The notes beneath the pieces are model-generated. The model worked only from the letters and a program-made list of their open reading frames with translations. It did no database searches and was not told where the DNA came from. The position numbers were made by a program, and so were the translations under genes. A DNA stretch of 64,000 nt from MRBY01 sp943371005 (lineage in GTDB: Bacteria > Cyanobacteriota > Cyanobacteriia > Cyanobacteriales > MRBY01): positions 29,226 through 93,225 of the forward strand of contig CALRTB020000012.1 in assembly GCA_943371005.1 (NCBI GenBank). Reading direction: 5' to 3'. Below, one piece after another: positions 25,619-33,520 of this stretch (position 1 is its first letter; each line of letters opens with the position of its first letter).

Positions 25619-25948
25619 ATGTCTTTAACCCCTGAAACCCGCGAAAAAATCGACCAATTGGTCAACAGTAGCAAAATTTTTGTGTTCATGAAGGGCAGTA
25701 AGCTAATGCCCCAATGCGGCTTTTCCAACAACGTTGTGCAAATTTTTAACAGCCTCGGCGTTGAGTACCAGACTTTTGATGTCCTAGAAGACTACGATGT
25801 GCGCCAGGGCATTAAGGAATATTCCAACTGGCCGACGATTCCCCAGGTCTATGTAAACGGGGAATTTGTGGGTGGTTCCGACATTATGATCGAGCTTTAC
25901 AACTCGAAGGAACTCCATGAAATGCTTGAGGTGGCTTTGGCTTCCTAA
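25619..25948 (+). CDS. grxD: monothiol glutaredoxin, Grx4/GrxD family
   Basis: The 109-residue protein carries the PQCGFS active site (about 31-36; a CGFS-type single Cys), KLMP before it, the cis-Pro segment WPTIPQVYVNG and the glutathione-binding GGSDIMIELY. CGFS glutaredoxins bind a [2Fe-2S] cluster with glutathione and pass it on with BolA. The spacing to the BolA gene is 60 bp. A terminator follows at 25990-26019. Confidence 0.94.
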   Translation: MSLTPETREKIDQLVNSSKIFVFMKGSKLMPQCGFSNNVVQIFNSLGVEYQTFDVLEDYDVRQGIKEYSNWPTIPQVYVNGEFVGGSDIMIELYNSKELHEMLEVALAS

Positions 25949-25989
25949 GGATCTAAAGATTTAGATTAATCATTGCCATCATTACCCAG

Positions 25990-26019
25990 AGGTAGGTTTC
26001 AGGCCTACCTTTTGTTTTA
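25990..26019 (+). terminator. intrinsic terminator of the bolA-grxD unit
   Basis: AGGTAGG (25990-25996) pairs with CCTACCT (26004-26010) across a seven-base loop and is followed by TTTGTTTTA. Confidence 0.75.
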
Positions 26020-26157
26020 TGGGGCCAGGGAAAAAAAGGCGATCGCCTCAATCCTTAGCTGTCACAATGGCGAGATCATGCACCATGACTTTATGCTCAC
26101 CAAACAGGGGACAAAACTGAGCCATCACTGTACAGATCTAGTTAAAGATCGTTAGCC

Positions 26158-26421
26158 CTAATAGTAAAAGTCTGTTTCTGTCTGGGTTTGAGTTTGAGGA
26201 TAGGCTATTTCAAAATTGGACGGATCCCGCAAGAAGCGAAAAACTTCTTCTTCCAAGCGGTGAATCTTATACACTTCAAGGGCTCCCGTGTGGTGAAGAC
26301 AGGCAATGTAACCGTCCATGTATTGACGGATATCTTCATAACGGTTGCCTCTGCGCCACAGTTCTACCATGGCGTCCGTTAAGCGTTGATAGTAGCGGAT
26401 GGTAAGACTGTCTTGGAGCAT
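26158..26421 (-). CDS. small conserved cyanobacterial protein (DUF6761-like)
   Basis: The protein of about 87 residues starts MLQDSLTIRYYQRLTDAMVE and is largely helical, with a Thr/Gln-rich tail (QTQTQTETDFYY). It resembles a small conserved cyanobacterial family (I believe DUF6761). Its function is unknown. Reading two codons further upstream would start with GTG; ATG at 26421 is preferred. There are no membrane spans or metal motifs. Confidence 0.75.
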   Translation of the reverse strand: MLQDSLTIRYYQRLTDAMVELWRRGNRYEDIRQYMDGYIACLHHTGALEVYKIHRLEEEVFRFLRDPSNFEIAYPQTQTQTETDFYY

Positions 26422-26820
26422 AGTCACGGAAGATTAAAAAAAACAGTAGATGAGTCTGGGTACAAAGGGAAACGGTTATCGTGCCACCTGACACCTGTTC
26501 CTCTTGGCCCTATTTTAGCGATTTTTGTGAATTGGCGCTGATTTTTTTCCTTTTTAAAGGAGATCTCTGCTCTTTGAGCAACAAAGAAAGGTTTCTCAAA
26601 ATACCCTAATTGCCGATAATTTTTCTTAAAACAATATTAAGTTTTGCCAATAAAAAAATAAAAATATTTCCCAAAATTGACTTTTATCCCCAAAGGCGAT
26701 CGCCGTTATTTTTTTACCGAACAACATCAATAAAAAAGCATGGTTGCCCATGCTAAGTTTTTTGCCATCAATTTTTTGTTTTTAAACCCATTTCTTTGTA
26801 GGCCAGAGGGCCAATCCCGA
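26422..26820. other. AT-rich intergenic region
   Basis: This stretch of about 400 bp lies upstream of the DUF6761-like gene and downstream of the Cys-rich small protein gene, both on minus. It contains the terminator at 26731-26754 and a HIP1 site. I see no gene. Confidence 0.5.
26731..26754 (-). terminator. intrinsic terminator of the Cys-rich small protein gene
   Basis: The minus strand reads AGCATGG, loop GCAA, CCATGCT, then a T run. It is about 65 bp downstream of the stop at 26821. Confidence 0.75.
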
Positions 26821-27096
26821 CTATTGGGGGCGAATCTCGGAATAGGTCGTTGGTTGGGGGGCGATCGCCGTTGGTACTTTTTGGGCCACACACTCCAACG
26901 AAAAGGATTTTTCGAGCAATACTAGATCCGTTGTGGGTTCCCAACTTTCCTCAAAAATGGGGAGCGCGAAGGGGCAGCTCGTCCAGTCTCCGGCCGCAAA
27001 TGTTTCGAAGCGCTTACAGATGCCGCCACGACGCCCTTCAGCCTGAAAACAACGACAATGCTTACAAGTGGAGACTGAGCAACTTTGCGGTTTCAT
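26821..27096 (-). CDS. Cys-rich small protein, unknown function
   Basis: This 91-residue protein is not one I can name. Its first half has many Cys residues (SCSVSTCKHCRCFQAE, then GGICKRF and TSCPF), a pattern able to bind zinc or an Fe-S cluster. The second half is hydrophilic and lacks motifs. The gene has its own terminator, and the region before it is AT-rich, which supports a real transcription unit. Similar short Cys-rich proteins are common in cyanobacteria. Confidence 0.65.
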   Translation of the reverse strand: MKPQSCSVSTCKHCRCFQAEGRRGGICKRFETFAAGDWTSCPFALPIFEESWEPTTDLVLLEKSFSLECVAQKVPTAIAPQPTTYSEIRPQ

Positions 27097-27541
27097 AAAT
27101 GCTCCCCTAGGGACCCCATGTCATAAAAATTTTATTTATGTTTTCATTATGTGACTGTTACCCAGATCACCAGATCCCCTGAAGCTTAATCCCTGCCCTT
27201 GATTAACCCAGATCAAGACACAATTAAAGTTTGTTTTTTTTTTATATTTGATGTTGCGATTTCTTAACAGTAATTCCGAATAAGTATATGTGCCTGTAAC
27301 CCCTTAAGAAATGGCTAAAAAGTGACGTATTAGCCATGGGGATCATTTAACAACCAAAATATTTTTTTCTCTGTATGCCCCAGAAAAATAAATGGACAAA
27401 GCAGAACAGGCCAAAAACCTTTAGTTTTGACCGTATTTCTACTGAGCGTGTAGTGGAGTGTCTAGAACCGAACCAAACCACCCCAAAAATTTCGTGTCGT
27501 CGTTTGTCTATTTAAAGCCCATGGTTTAGAAAGCTTGACAT
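27097..27541. other. AT-rich intergenic region
   Basis: About 445 bp upstream of the Cys-rich small protein gene and downstream of the DciA-like gene. It has long T and A runs around 27230-27370 but no convincing gene, RNA or terminator. Confidence 0.4.
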
Positions 27542-28183
27542 TTATTCGGGATCATTGTCCTGATCAAGGGGAGTTTCTGGGGGCGGAGGTTCGGGGGGCA
27601 CTCCCAGACCCAAAGGCTGTTGCTGCTGCCAAACTTGCACAATGCAAAAGCTGCACATCTGCCACCGCTGCAGTTCTCCGGGGGGAGTCGCTCTTTGACA
27701 ACGGGGACAGAGGGGTAACCCGGCAAAGAGTTGCTGTTGGGTTTCGGCCCAGTGGCGCACAGCTTCGATGGGATCTGGCGCAATTTGATCCGTGTTAGGG
27801 CGCTGGGGAAGATCTTGGCGATTGGGGCTGGGGAGTTGACTCGGATGGGGGAGGTTCGGGTCGGCGGCCAGGGGGGAATAGGCGGGGCGACGGTGCCAAT
27901 GGACGGTCGAAAAGCGGAGATCCTTTAGGGGAGGGGTCAGTTGGGCGTTGAGTTGGGCTAAAAGGCGGCGGCGCTGGAGATTGAGGTGCTGTGACCAGGT
28001 GTGATTAGGCGTTGCGACCCACAAAACGTCATCAATGATCCGAATGGGATGACTGTTAGCCAAGCTTTTTTTCGGCAAGATCTTTTGCCAACGCTCATTA
28101 ACGGCGGTGAAACGTTTTTGGTGCGCCCAGGCGGGTTGGTCGAGGAGATGATTGAGGAGGTGATCGATGGATTGAAATCCCAT
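27542..28183 (-). CDS. DciA-like (DUF721) replicative helicase loader with Cys-pair tail
   Basis: The N-terminal part (about 1-120) is a DUF721 domain with W-rich KH-like segments (DVLWVATPNHTWSQHLNLQR). DUF721 proteins (DciA) help load the DnaB helicase in bacteria that lack DnaC/DnaI. After a Pro-rich linker the C-terminal region has two CxxC pairs, CPRC and CSFC, separated by 14 residues, which could form a zinc ribbon, and then a Pro/Asp-rich end. The long reading to 28291 has a poor N terminus; ATG at 28183 (MGFQSIDHLLNH) fits the domain. It is divergent from the J-domain gene. Confidence 0.82.
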   Translation of the reverse strand: MGFQSIDHLLNHLLDQPAWAHQKRFTAVNERWQKILPKKSLANSHPIRIIDDVLWVATPNHTWSQHLNLQRRRLLAQLNAQLTPPLKDLRFSTVHWHRRPAYSPLAADPNLPHPSQLPSPNRQDLPQRPNTDQIAPDPIEAVRHWAETQQQLFAGLPLCPRCQRATPPGELQRWQMCSFCIVQVWQQQQPLGLGVPPEPPPPETPLDQDNDPE

Positions 28184-28311
28184 GGGTCGTCGGAGAATAC
28201 AGGGCAAGGAAAAATAACTAAAGGGCGATCGCCTTTTGTCTGTCCCTACCACATTACCTCTGGGGAGAGAGAACGATAAAATATGGGGCAAGTCTTTAGG
28301 GTCTGTTCACG

Positions 28312-28797
28312 ATGGCTCGTTCTTCCCAACAGTCTCGCACCACCGAAAAAGTCCTTGATGTCAAAACGCGCATTGCCCAGAGTCATTATGGCCTGTTGGG
28401 CTTATCACCGACGGCATCACCATTAGAAATCCGCCAACGTTACCGGGAACTCAGCAAGCAGTTTCATCCCGATACGACGGTGTTACCGGAAGCGGAAGCC
28501 ACCGCAAAATTTCAACGTCTCAATGAAGCCTATGGCATTTTGAGTAGTCCGGAGCGGCGATCGCTTTACGATTTGCAGATTGGCTTTTCTCGTTACAGTG
28601 TGATCCAACCTTTACAAAATGAACAGGGAGAACGCGGTTATTCGAATTCTGCTTATCTAGACCCGACGGATCGGCCCCTCTCGGCGGGGGAAATTTTCGC
28701 GCTGTTTATTATGGGCCTAACCTTTGTCGGTTGTGTCTTGTTGGCGATCGCCCTGGGGGTTAGCCGCCAAAACCTGAACTTAGAAGGCTTGTTCTAG
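28312..28797 (+). CDS. J-domain protein with C-terminal membrane anchor
   Basis: The 161-residue protein contains one J-domain (about 24-90) with the HPD motif in KQFHPDTTV, which activates Hsp70 ATPases. There is no Gly/Phe-rich region or zinc domain, so it is a type III DnaJ. Near the end one hydrophobic span (IFALFIMGLTFVGCVLLAIAL) suggests a membrane anchor with the J-domain in the cytoplasm. It is followed after 85 bp by a DUF3143 gene, a neighbour pair I believe recurs in cyanobacteria. Confidence 0.9.
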   Translation: MARSSQQSRTTEKVLDVKTRIAQSHYGLLGLSPTASPLEIRQRYRELSKQFHPDTTVLPEAEATAKFQRLNEAYGILSSPERRSLYDLQIGFSRYSVIQPLQNEQGERGYSNSAYLDPTDRPLSAGEIFALFIMGLTFVGCVLLAIALGVSRQNLNLEGLF

Positions 28798-28882
28798 CGT
28801 TGCGGTGCCGTTGCCAGCCAAAAGAAATTGGTAGACTGAACGGTGGCCCTCTGGGCCGAGCCAATCACCTTCCCCAAAAACC

Positions 28883-29158
28883 ATGTCCACGATGCCTTCC
28901 CTTGATAGCCCCCTCTACAACCATCCCCTCCCAAAAATTGAGCAGTGGCTCCGGGAGATGGGCTGTGAGCAAGATCCCCAAAATCTCCACTGCTGGACAG
29001 TCGGTCGTCCTGGTTGGCAAGCAGAAATCCGCCTCGAAATCGAAGAGCTTGCGGTGTCCTATCTTAAAGCTGGGGCCGATGGCTCTGACATCGAGCGTTC
29101 GTTTAAATATTCCCTCAGCCGTCGAGATATTGAAGCTGCCGTTTTTTCAGGCCCCTAA
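28883..29158 (+). CDS. DUF3143 family protein
   Basis: The 91-residue protein shows the short family pattern with HPLPKIEQWLREMGCEQD, WTVGRPGWQAEI and a final FKYSLSRRDIEAAVFSGP. Its function is unknown. Its 3' end overlaps the 3' end of the opposite P-loop kinase gene by 44 bp. A start three codons later (MPSLDSP) is possible. Confidence 0.82.
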   Translation: MSTMPSLDSPLYNHPLPKIEQWLREMGCEQDPQNLHCWTVGRPGWQAEIRLEIEELAVSYLKAGADGSDIERSFKYSLSRRDIEAAVFSGP

Positions 29159-29639
29159 GGGTTTCTGGTTGCAAATCCGGAAGGGTAATCACTTCCAGAA
29201 ACCCTTCCTGCGCCTGGGGGGGATCTGCTTCGAGGTCACGGAGCATTTTTTGGATAACTTCTGGGGGAACCTGGCGCGATCGCCTTTGGTTGCGAGCCAC
29301 GCAAATCTCTAGAGAACCAACCAAATACCAAGCCAACCAATCCATGGGTGGACATTTTTTCAAAAAATCTAATCGCCAGGGTTGATGGCAGTTGGTGGCA
29401 TCATAAATGACAGGTTTTCCCTGGGCGATCGCCTGGTGTAGCCGTTGTAACACAATCGCCTCAACGGTAGGCCAATCCCCTTGAATCGCTGGATCACCAT
29501 ATAATTGCGCTCGAATTTCATCGGTAGAAATTAAGCAAGCCTGAGGAATAGTTTGGAGTAACCACCGGGCAAAGGTGGATTTGCCAGAACCAGGGGCACC
29601 AATGAGAAAATGCGATGGGGGTTGTGCCAAGGAAAACAC
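29115..29639 (-). CDS. small P-loop kinase-like protein (AAA/zeta-toxin-like fold)
   Basis: The protein has a Walker A GAPGSGKST close to its N terminus, ISTDEIRAQLYGD and PVIYDATNCHQPWR, a pattern shared by polynucleotide kinase-like and zeta-toxin-like nucleotide kinases. Arg-rich segments (RNQRRSRQVPPEVIQKM) fit a lid. The substrate is unknown. The longest reading begins at a TTG at 29681; the GTG at 29639 (VFSLAQPPSHFLIG, about 174 residues) puts the P-loop at the usual place. The start is not settled. It overlaps the DUF3143 gene tail to tail. Confidence 0.78.
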   Translation of the reverse strand: MFSLAQPPSHFLIGAPGSGKSTFARWLLQTIPQACLISTDEIRAQLYGDPAIQGDWPTVEAIVLQRLHQAIAQGKPVIYDATNCHQPWRLDFLKKCPPMDWLAWYLVGSLEICVARNQRRSRQVPPEVIQKMLRDLEADPPQAQEGFLEVITLPDLQPETLRGLKKRQLQYLDG

Positions 29640-29690
29640 AATCAGCTTGAACGAATATTTTGCGTAATATCGACAAATCAACGGGGATAG

Positions 29691-32204
29691 ATGAAGACTT
29701 TTGCTGAGATGACAACGGGACGCTGGCTCGCCTGCGGGGGCTTGGCGCTCTTAATTGTTTTTATGTTTTTGCCACCGAGTTATTACCTGATGGCAGCCTT
29801 CCCTTGGATCTTACTCTGGCAGGGAGGTTTTCTGTTTTTGGGGATTGCGCTGTTAGTTATGCTCCGAAAATTCGAGCGGCCTTTTCGTCCCCTGGGCTAT
29901 GGTCTGGATTGGGGCATTCTCGCAGTGGCGATCGCCTGTGGATTATCCACCGTATTCGCGCCGTTTAAAGGAGTAGCCCTATTTAATCTCGTCACCATCT
30001 CAGGATATGGCGTTGCCCTTTATGGTCTCCGAAACCTTGGCGGCCTGGGTGTTTGGACTTGGCAAAATCAATGGCGGAGCCTTGTGGGTCTAGGCTTTGG
30101 GATCAGTTTTGTGAGCCTCATTGGTTGGTTAATGACCAATGGCGAGCTAGAACGCAACTCCATTCCCCTTGGCCATCACAACTTTATGGCGGCCTATTTC
30201 TGCCTCCTGTTGCCGATGATTTTGAGTTTTGCCCTCGCCCATCGGGGAAAAGTGCGGGGTCTGCTCTTAGTGCTGAGTACTCCCATTCTCTACCTCCTCT
30301 ACACTTGCTCTTCCCGGGGTGGCTTTGTGGGCTTGTTTTTGTGGGCGATCGCCACCATTGCCTTTATTATTGGCCGCACGAAGGGGAGAAAACGCTTGAT
30401 TTCCGGCACCATTGCCTTATTTCTACTAGGAATCATGGTGACGGCCGGGTTACAACATCCCCGGGTACAGCAGCTAATTCAAATTAATCTCAACAATGGC
30501 CTACCAACGGTACAGTTCCAGGTGGACGGAGAAACGGAAGACCGCTTGTTTATGTGGCAGGCGGGCTTAAATATTTTGCAAGATCGCCCTCTAACAGGAG
30601 TCGGCCCGGGGAATATGTCCCGGGAATATAACCTCTATCGCCCGATCAATGTCGGCTCCGGGGCCGCCCATATCCAACAACTCCACAGCAACCCGATCCA
30701 ACTCCTGGGGGAATTGGGTTTAATTGGTGGCGCGGCGATCGCCTTTTTCTTGGTGCAACTGGTTCGGCTCGGTCGTCGTATCCATAAAAACACGGATAAC
30801 CCACAAATTAAACGCTTACTCTACGGCTTGGGGGGCGGTTGGTTCGCCTACGCCATGGCGACCCTCACCGATTATCAACTAGAAAATATCCCCATCAGCC
30901 TTACCCTGACTTTGACCGTTGTTCTGCTCCTAAGCGTTGCAGATCAGGTTTTAAACGACGTCAGTCCCCAACCCTTGCCCATTCCCCAGCGTCGTTTGTG
31001 GAGCTTAGGAAGCCTTGCCGGTTTTCTGGGGGCTTTGCTAGTCGCTGTACCTTACAGTGCTGGGATGTATCTTTTTTCGCGGGGACAGGCCCTCTGGAGC
31101 AACGAACAACCGGAAGCAGCCTTTACCGCAATAAACCGCGCCTATGCCCTCAACGGCTGGAATGTGAACTATCCGCTCCGGTTGGGACTGTGGCTGTGGG
31201 GCACGCGCCAGGCAACGGACAACCCAGAAAGTAACCAACAAACCACAGAACTAGCGACGGAATATTTCCTCGACGCCCAATCCCTGATCCCCAATGACTA
31301 CTACGCCAACGTTAATACAGCGGTTGTGCTGCGGGAATTAGACCCAAGCTTGGCGCAACCTTACTTTGAACGGGCGATCCAGTTGCTCTCACGGGAAGCA
31401 GAACCTACCTATTTTCTCCTCGGTCAAACCTACCTCCAGACTGATCAACGGGAAAAGGCGATCGCCGCCTTTTCCCTCCAAGGCTTAGTCGATCCTAATA
31501 TCATGACCCTCGGCCAATGGGAGCAAGAACCCTTTGCGGCGGTGCGGATGGAGGCCGTCGAAGCGTCCCTCGCTTTGTACCAAGATCTGCTTGAACGCCT
31601 TGATCCCCAGGATCCCTACGTCATCACCCTCCAGGAGCGAATGGCTTGGTTGGCCTGGTGGCATGGTCTGCCGATTCCCCACCGAGATCATCTCAGCCAA
31701 TTTTCACCGATGGTGCAAGCGTTGATTTTAGGCGATCGCCAACCCGAACAAGCCCTGGAAATCATCGATCAACAAATTGCCCAAAACCCAGACAATAATA
31801 CCCGTTGGCTCATTCTCAAGGCTTGGTTCCAGCCAGACTTTAATCTGAATTTGAACCTCAAACAAGCCAATAGTGAAGACTCCCAAACGTATCTTCTGAC
31901 CTCCGGTCGTGCCGAAGGGGTTACGCTCCAGGAATGGTTGAAGCAGATTCCCGAACTTGCCAAACCCGTCGGTAGTGAGCGCTTGGCTTCCCGATTACTC
32001 TACCGTAGTGAAGATTTTGAAGCAGTGGATACGGTGCTGCGTCCCGACGATCTCCAGACGTTTCGTCTCCTGTCTCTGCTGGGTTTAGGGAGTGGTTATC
32101 CCCGCACGTTTCCTGTTTTAGATCAGCTGATTAATGATGTTCGTACCGAGGCGTTGGGACTCCCTCACCCCACCAAAAACGGTTTCCAACTCAGCGAACA
32201 ATAA
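29691..32204 (+). CDS. O-antigen ligase-like membrane protein with TPR-type tail
   Basis: The 837-residue protein has about 12 membrane spans in its first 460 residues with the Wzy_C/O-antigen ligase pattern: a periplasmic loop with NSIPLGHHNFMAAYF and GVGPGNMSREYNLYRP. The C-terminal half (about 465-800) is soluble and repetitive in helices (YFERAIQLLSREAEPTYFLL, QREKAIAAFSLQG), resembling TPR repeats. Proteins of this group transfer or polymerise sugar chains; the cyanobacterial IctB is a distant shorter relative. No other polysaccharide genes are adjacent, so the substrate is open. Confidence 0.8.
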   Translation: MKTFAEMTTGRWLACGGLALLIVFMFLPPSYYLMAAFPWILLWQGGFLFLGIALLVMLRKFERPFRPLGYGLDWGILAVAIACGLSTVFAPFKGVALFNLVTISGYGVALYGLRNLGGLGVWTWQNQWRSLVGLGFGISFVSLIGWLMTNGELERNSIPLGHHNFMAAYFCLLLPMILSFALAHRGKVRGLLLVLSTPILYLLYTCSSRGGFVGLFLWAIATIAFIIGRTKGRKRLISGTIALFLLGIMVTAGLQHPRVQQLIQINLNNGLPTVQFQVDGETEDRLFMWQAGLNILQDRPLTGVGPGNMSREYNLYRPINVGSGAAHIQQLHSNPIQLLGELGLIGGAAIAFFLVQLVRLGRRIHKNTDNPQIKRLLYGLGGGWFAYAMATLTDYQLENIPISLTLTLTVVLLLSVADQVLNDVSPQPLPIPQRRLWSLGSLAGFLGALLVAVPYSAGMYLFSRGQALWSNEQPEAAFTAINRAYALNGWNVNYPLRLGLWLWGTRQATDNPESNQQTTELATEYFLDAQSLIPNDYYANVNTAVVLRELDPSLAQPYFERAIQLLSREAEPTYFLLGQTYLQTDQREKAIAAFSLQGLVDPNIMTLGQWEQEPFAAVRMEAVEASLALYQDLLERLDPQDPYVITLQERMAWLAWWHGLPIPHRDHLSQFSPMVQALILGDRQPEQALEIIDQQIAQNPDNNTRWLILKAWFQPDFNLNLNLKQANSEDSQTYLLTSGRAEGVTLQEWLKQIPELAKPVGSERLASRLLYRSEDFEAVDTVLRPDDLQTFRLLSLLGLGSGYPRTFPVLDQLINDVRTEALGLPHPTKNGFQLSEQ

Positions 32205-32253
32205 ACTTCACAAATTTCACGGTCAACATTTAAGAGCACAATTTACAAACTTC

Positions 32254-33486
32254 ATGGGTAATGCATCAAAAACTTGGCTGCTGGGTCTTGATCGCCAGAT
32301 CTGGATTCTCGCCGCAGGACGACTCCTTTCCCAGATTGGCACCGGGTTCACTGCCTTCTATGCGCCGATCTTTTTTGTGAATCAGGTGGGTCTGTCGGCA
32401 ACCCAGGTGGGCCTTGCCCTAGGGAGTGCTTCAGTTTCTGGGGTATTGGGTCGTTTTCTCGGGGGGACAGGGGCTGATAATCCCGCCTGGGGGCGCAAAA
32501 AAACGCTTCTGGCGGCTGCTGGGGTTTCGGCGATCGCCGATGTGGCCTTGGCGACGGCAGATACTTTTTGGCTCTTGGTATTGGGCAATTTGTTAATGGG
32601 GCTGGGGATCGGTCTGTATTGGCCTGCCACGGAAACGGTGGTGGCAGATTTAACCAGCGGTAGTCAGCGCAATGAAGCCTTTGCTCTGGTACGCCTGGCG
32701 GACAACATTGGCCTTGGTACAGGGGTAATGCTGGGGGGCTTGATTATTGCGACAATTCAAAATTATCGTTTGCTTTTTGTGCTTGATGGCATCAGTTTTG
32801 TGGTGTTTTTTGGGGTGATCTGGGTGGCGATCGCCGAAACCTATCAAAGCCACGAAGATGTCCAAGCCGATGGCAATAGCTGGTTAACGGCCCTCCAGGA
32901 TCGACGGCTGGTGATTTACATGGCGGTCAATGTGATGTTTACGCTCTACATCGCCCAGATCCAAAGCACCGCGCCTCTATATCTCACGAACTTTATTGAA
33001 TTTTCTCCCCAGGTGATTAGTGGCTTGTTTGCGTGGCATATTGTGTTTGCCTCCCTCTGTCAGTTGCCCATCGCCCGCCGTTTAAATAGCTTGAGCCGAC
33101 CCCATGCCCTGATGGTTTCTCTGTTGTTGTGGGGGATAGGTTTCACGGTGATGTGGGGGGCTGGCATGGGCGCGATTCCGGCATTGGTGGGGGCGATCGC
33201 CAGTCTGGGGATTTTAGCCCTGGCCACCGATGCCTACACCCCAGCTGCTTCTGCTCTGGTGGTTGATTTGGCCCCAGCCTCCCAACGGGGTGTTTACCTG
33301 GCGCTTAATTCCCAATGTTGGGCGATTGGTTATTTAATTGGGCCACCGATTGGCGGTTGGGCCTTGGATCAGGTGCCGGCGATCGCCCATGGGTTTTGGC
33401 TGGCGGGAGCAGTGAGTATTGTGCCTTGTCTGTTAACCTTGCGTTACCTCGAAACTCTCATCACCCACAAAAAAACGGAGGGTTAA
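32254..33486 (+). CDS. MFS family transporter
   Basis: The protein (410 residues from ATG 32254) has about 12 membrane spans. The loop after span 2 reads GGTGADNPAWGRKKTL, close to the MFS signature between spans 2 and 3. A second family-like loop occurs at IARRLNSLSRPHALM. The substrate cannot be told from the sequence; multidrug or sugar efflux is usual in this group. The reading from 32134 overlaps the ligase gene and is less likely than MGNASKTWLLGLDRQ. It lies 49 bp after the ligase gene, perhaps in one transcript. Confidence 0.85.
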   Translation: MGNASKTWLLGLDRQIWILAAGRLLSQIGTGFTAFYAPIFFVNQVGLSATQVGLALGSASVSGVLGRFLGGTGADNPAWGRKKTLLAAAGVSAIADVALATADTFWLLVLGNLLMGLGIGLYWPATETVVADLTSGSQRNEAFALVRLADNIGLGTGVMLGGLIIATIQNYRLLFVLDGISFVVFFGVIWVAIAETYQSHEDVQADGNSWLTALQDRRLVIYMAVNVMFTLYIAQIQSTAPLYLTNFIEFSPQVISGLFAWHIVFASLCQLPIARRLNSLSRPHALMVSLLLWGIGFTVMWGAGMGAIPALVGAIASLGILALATDAYTPAASALVVDLAPASQRGVYLALNSQCWAIGYLIGPPIGGWALDQVPAIAHGFWLAGAVSIVPCLLTLRYLETLITHKKTEG

Positions 33487-33520
33487 CTCCGTTAATCGAT
33501 TGACTATTCTTTTAGATTCA

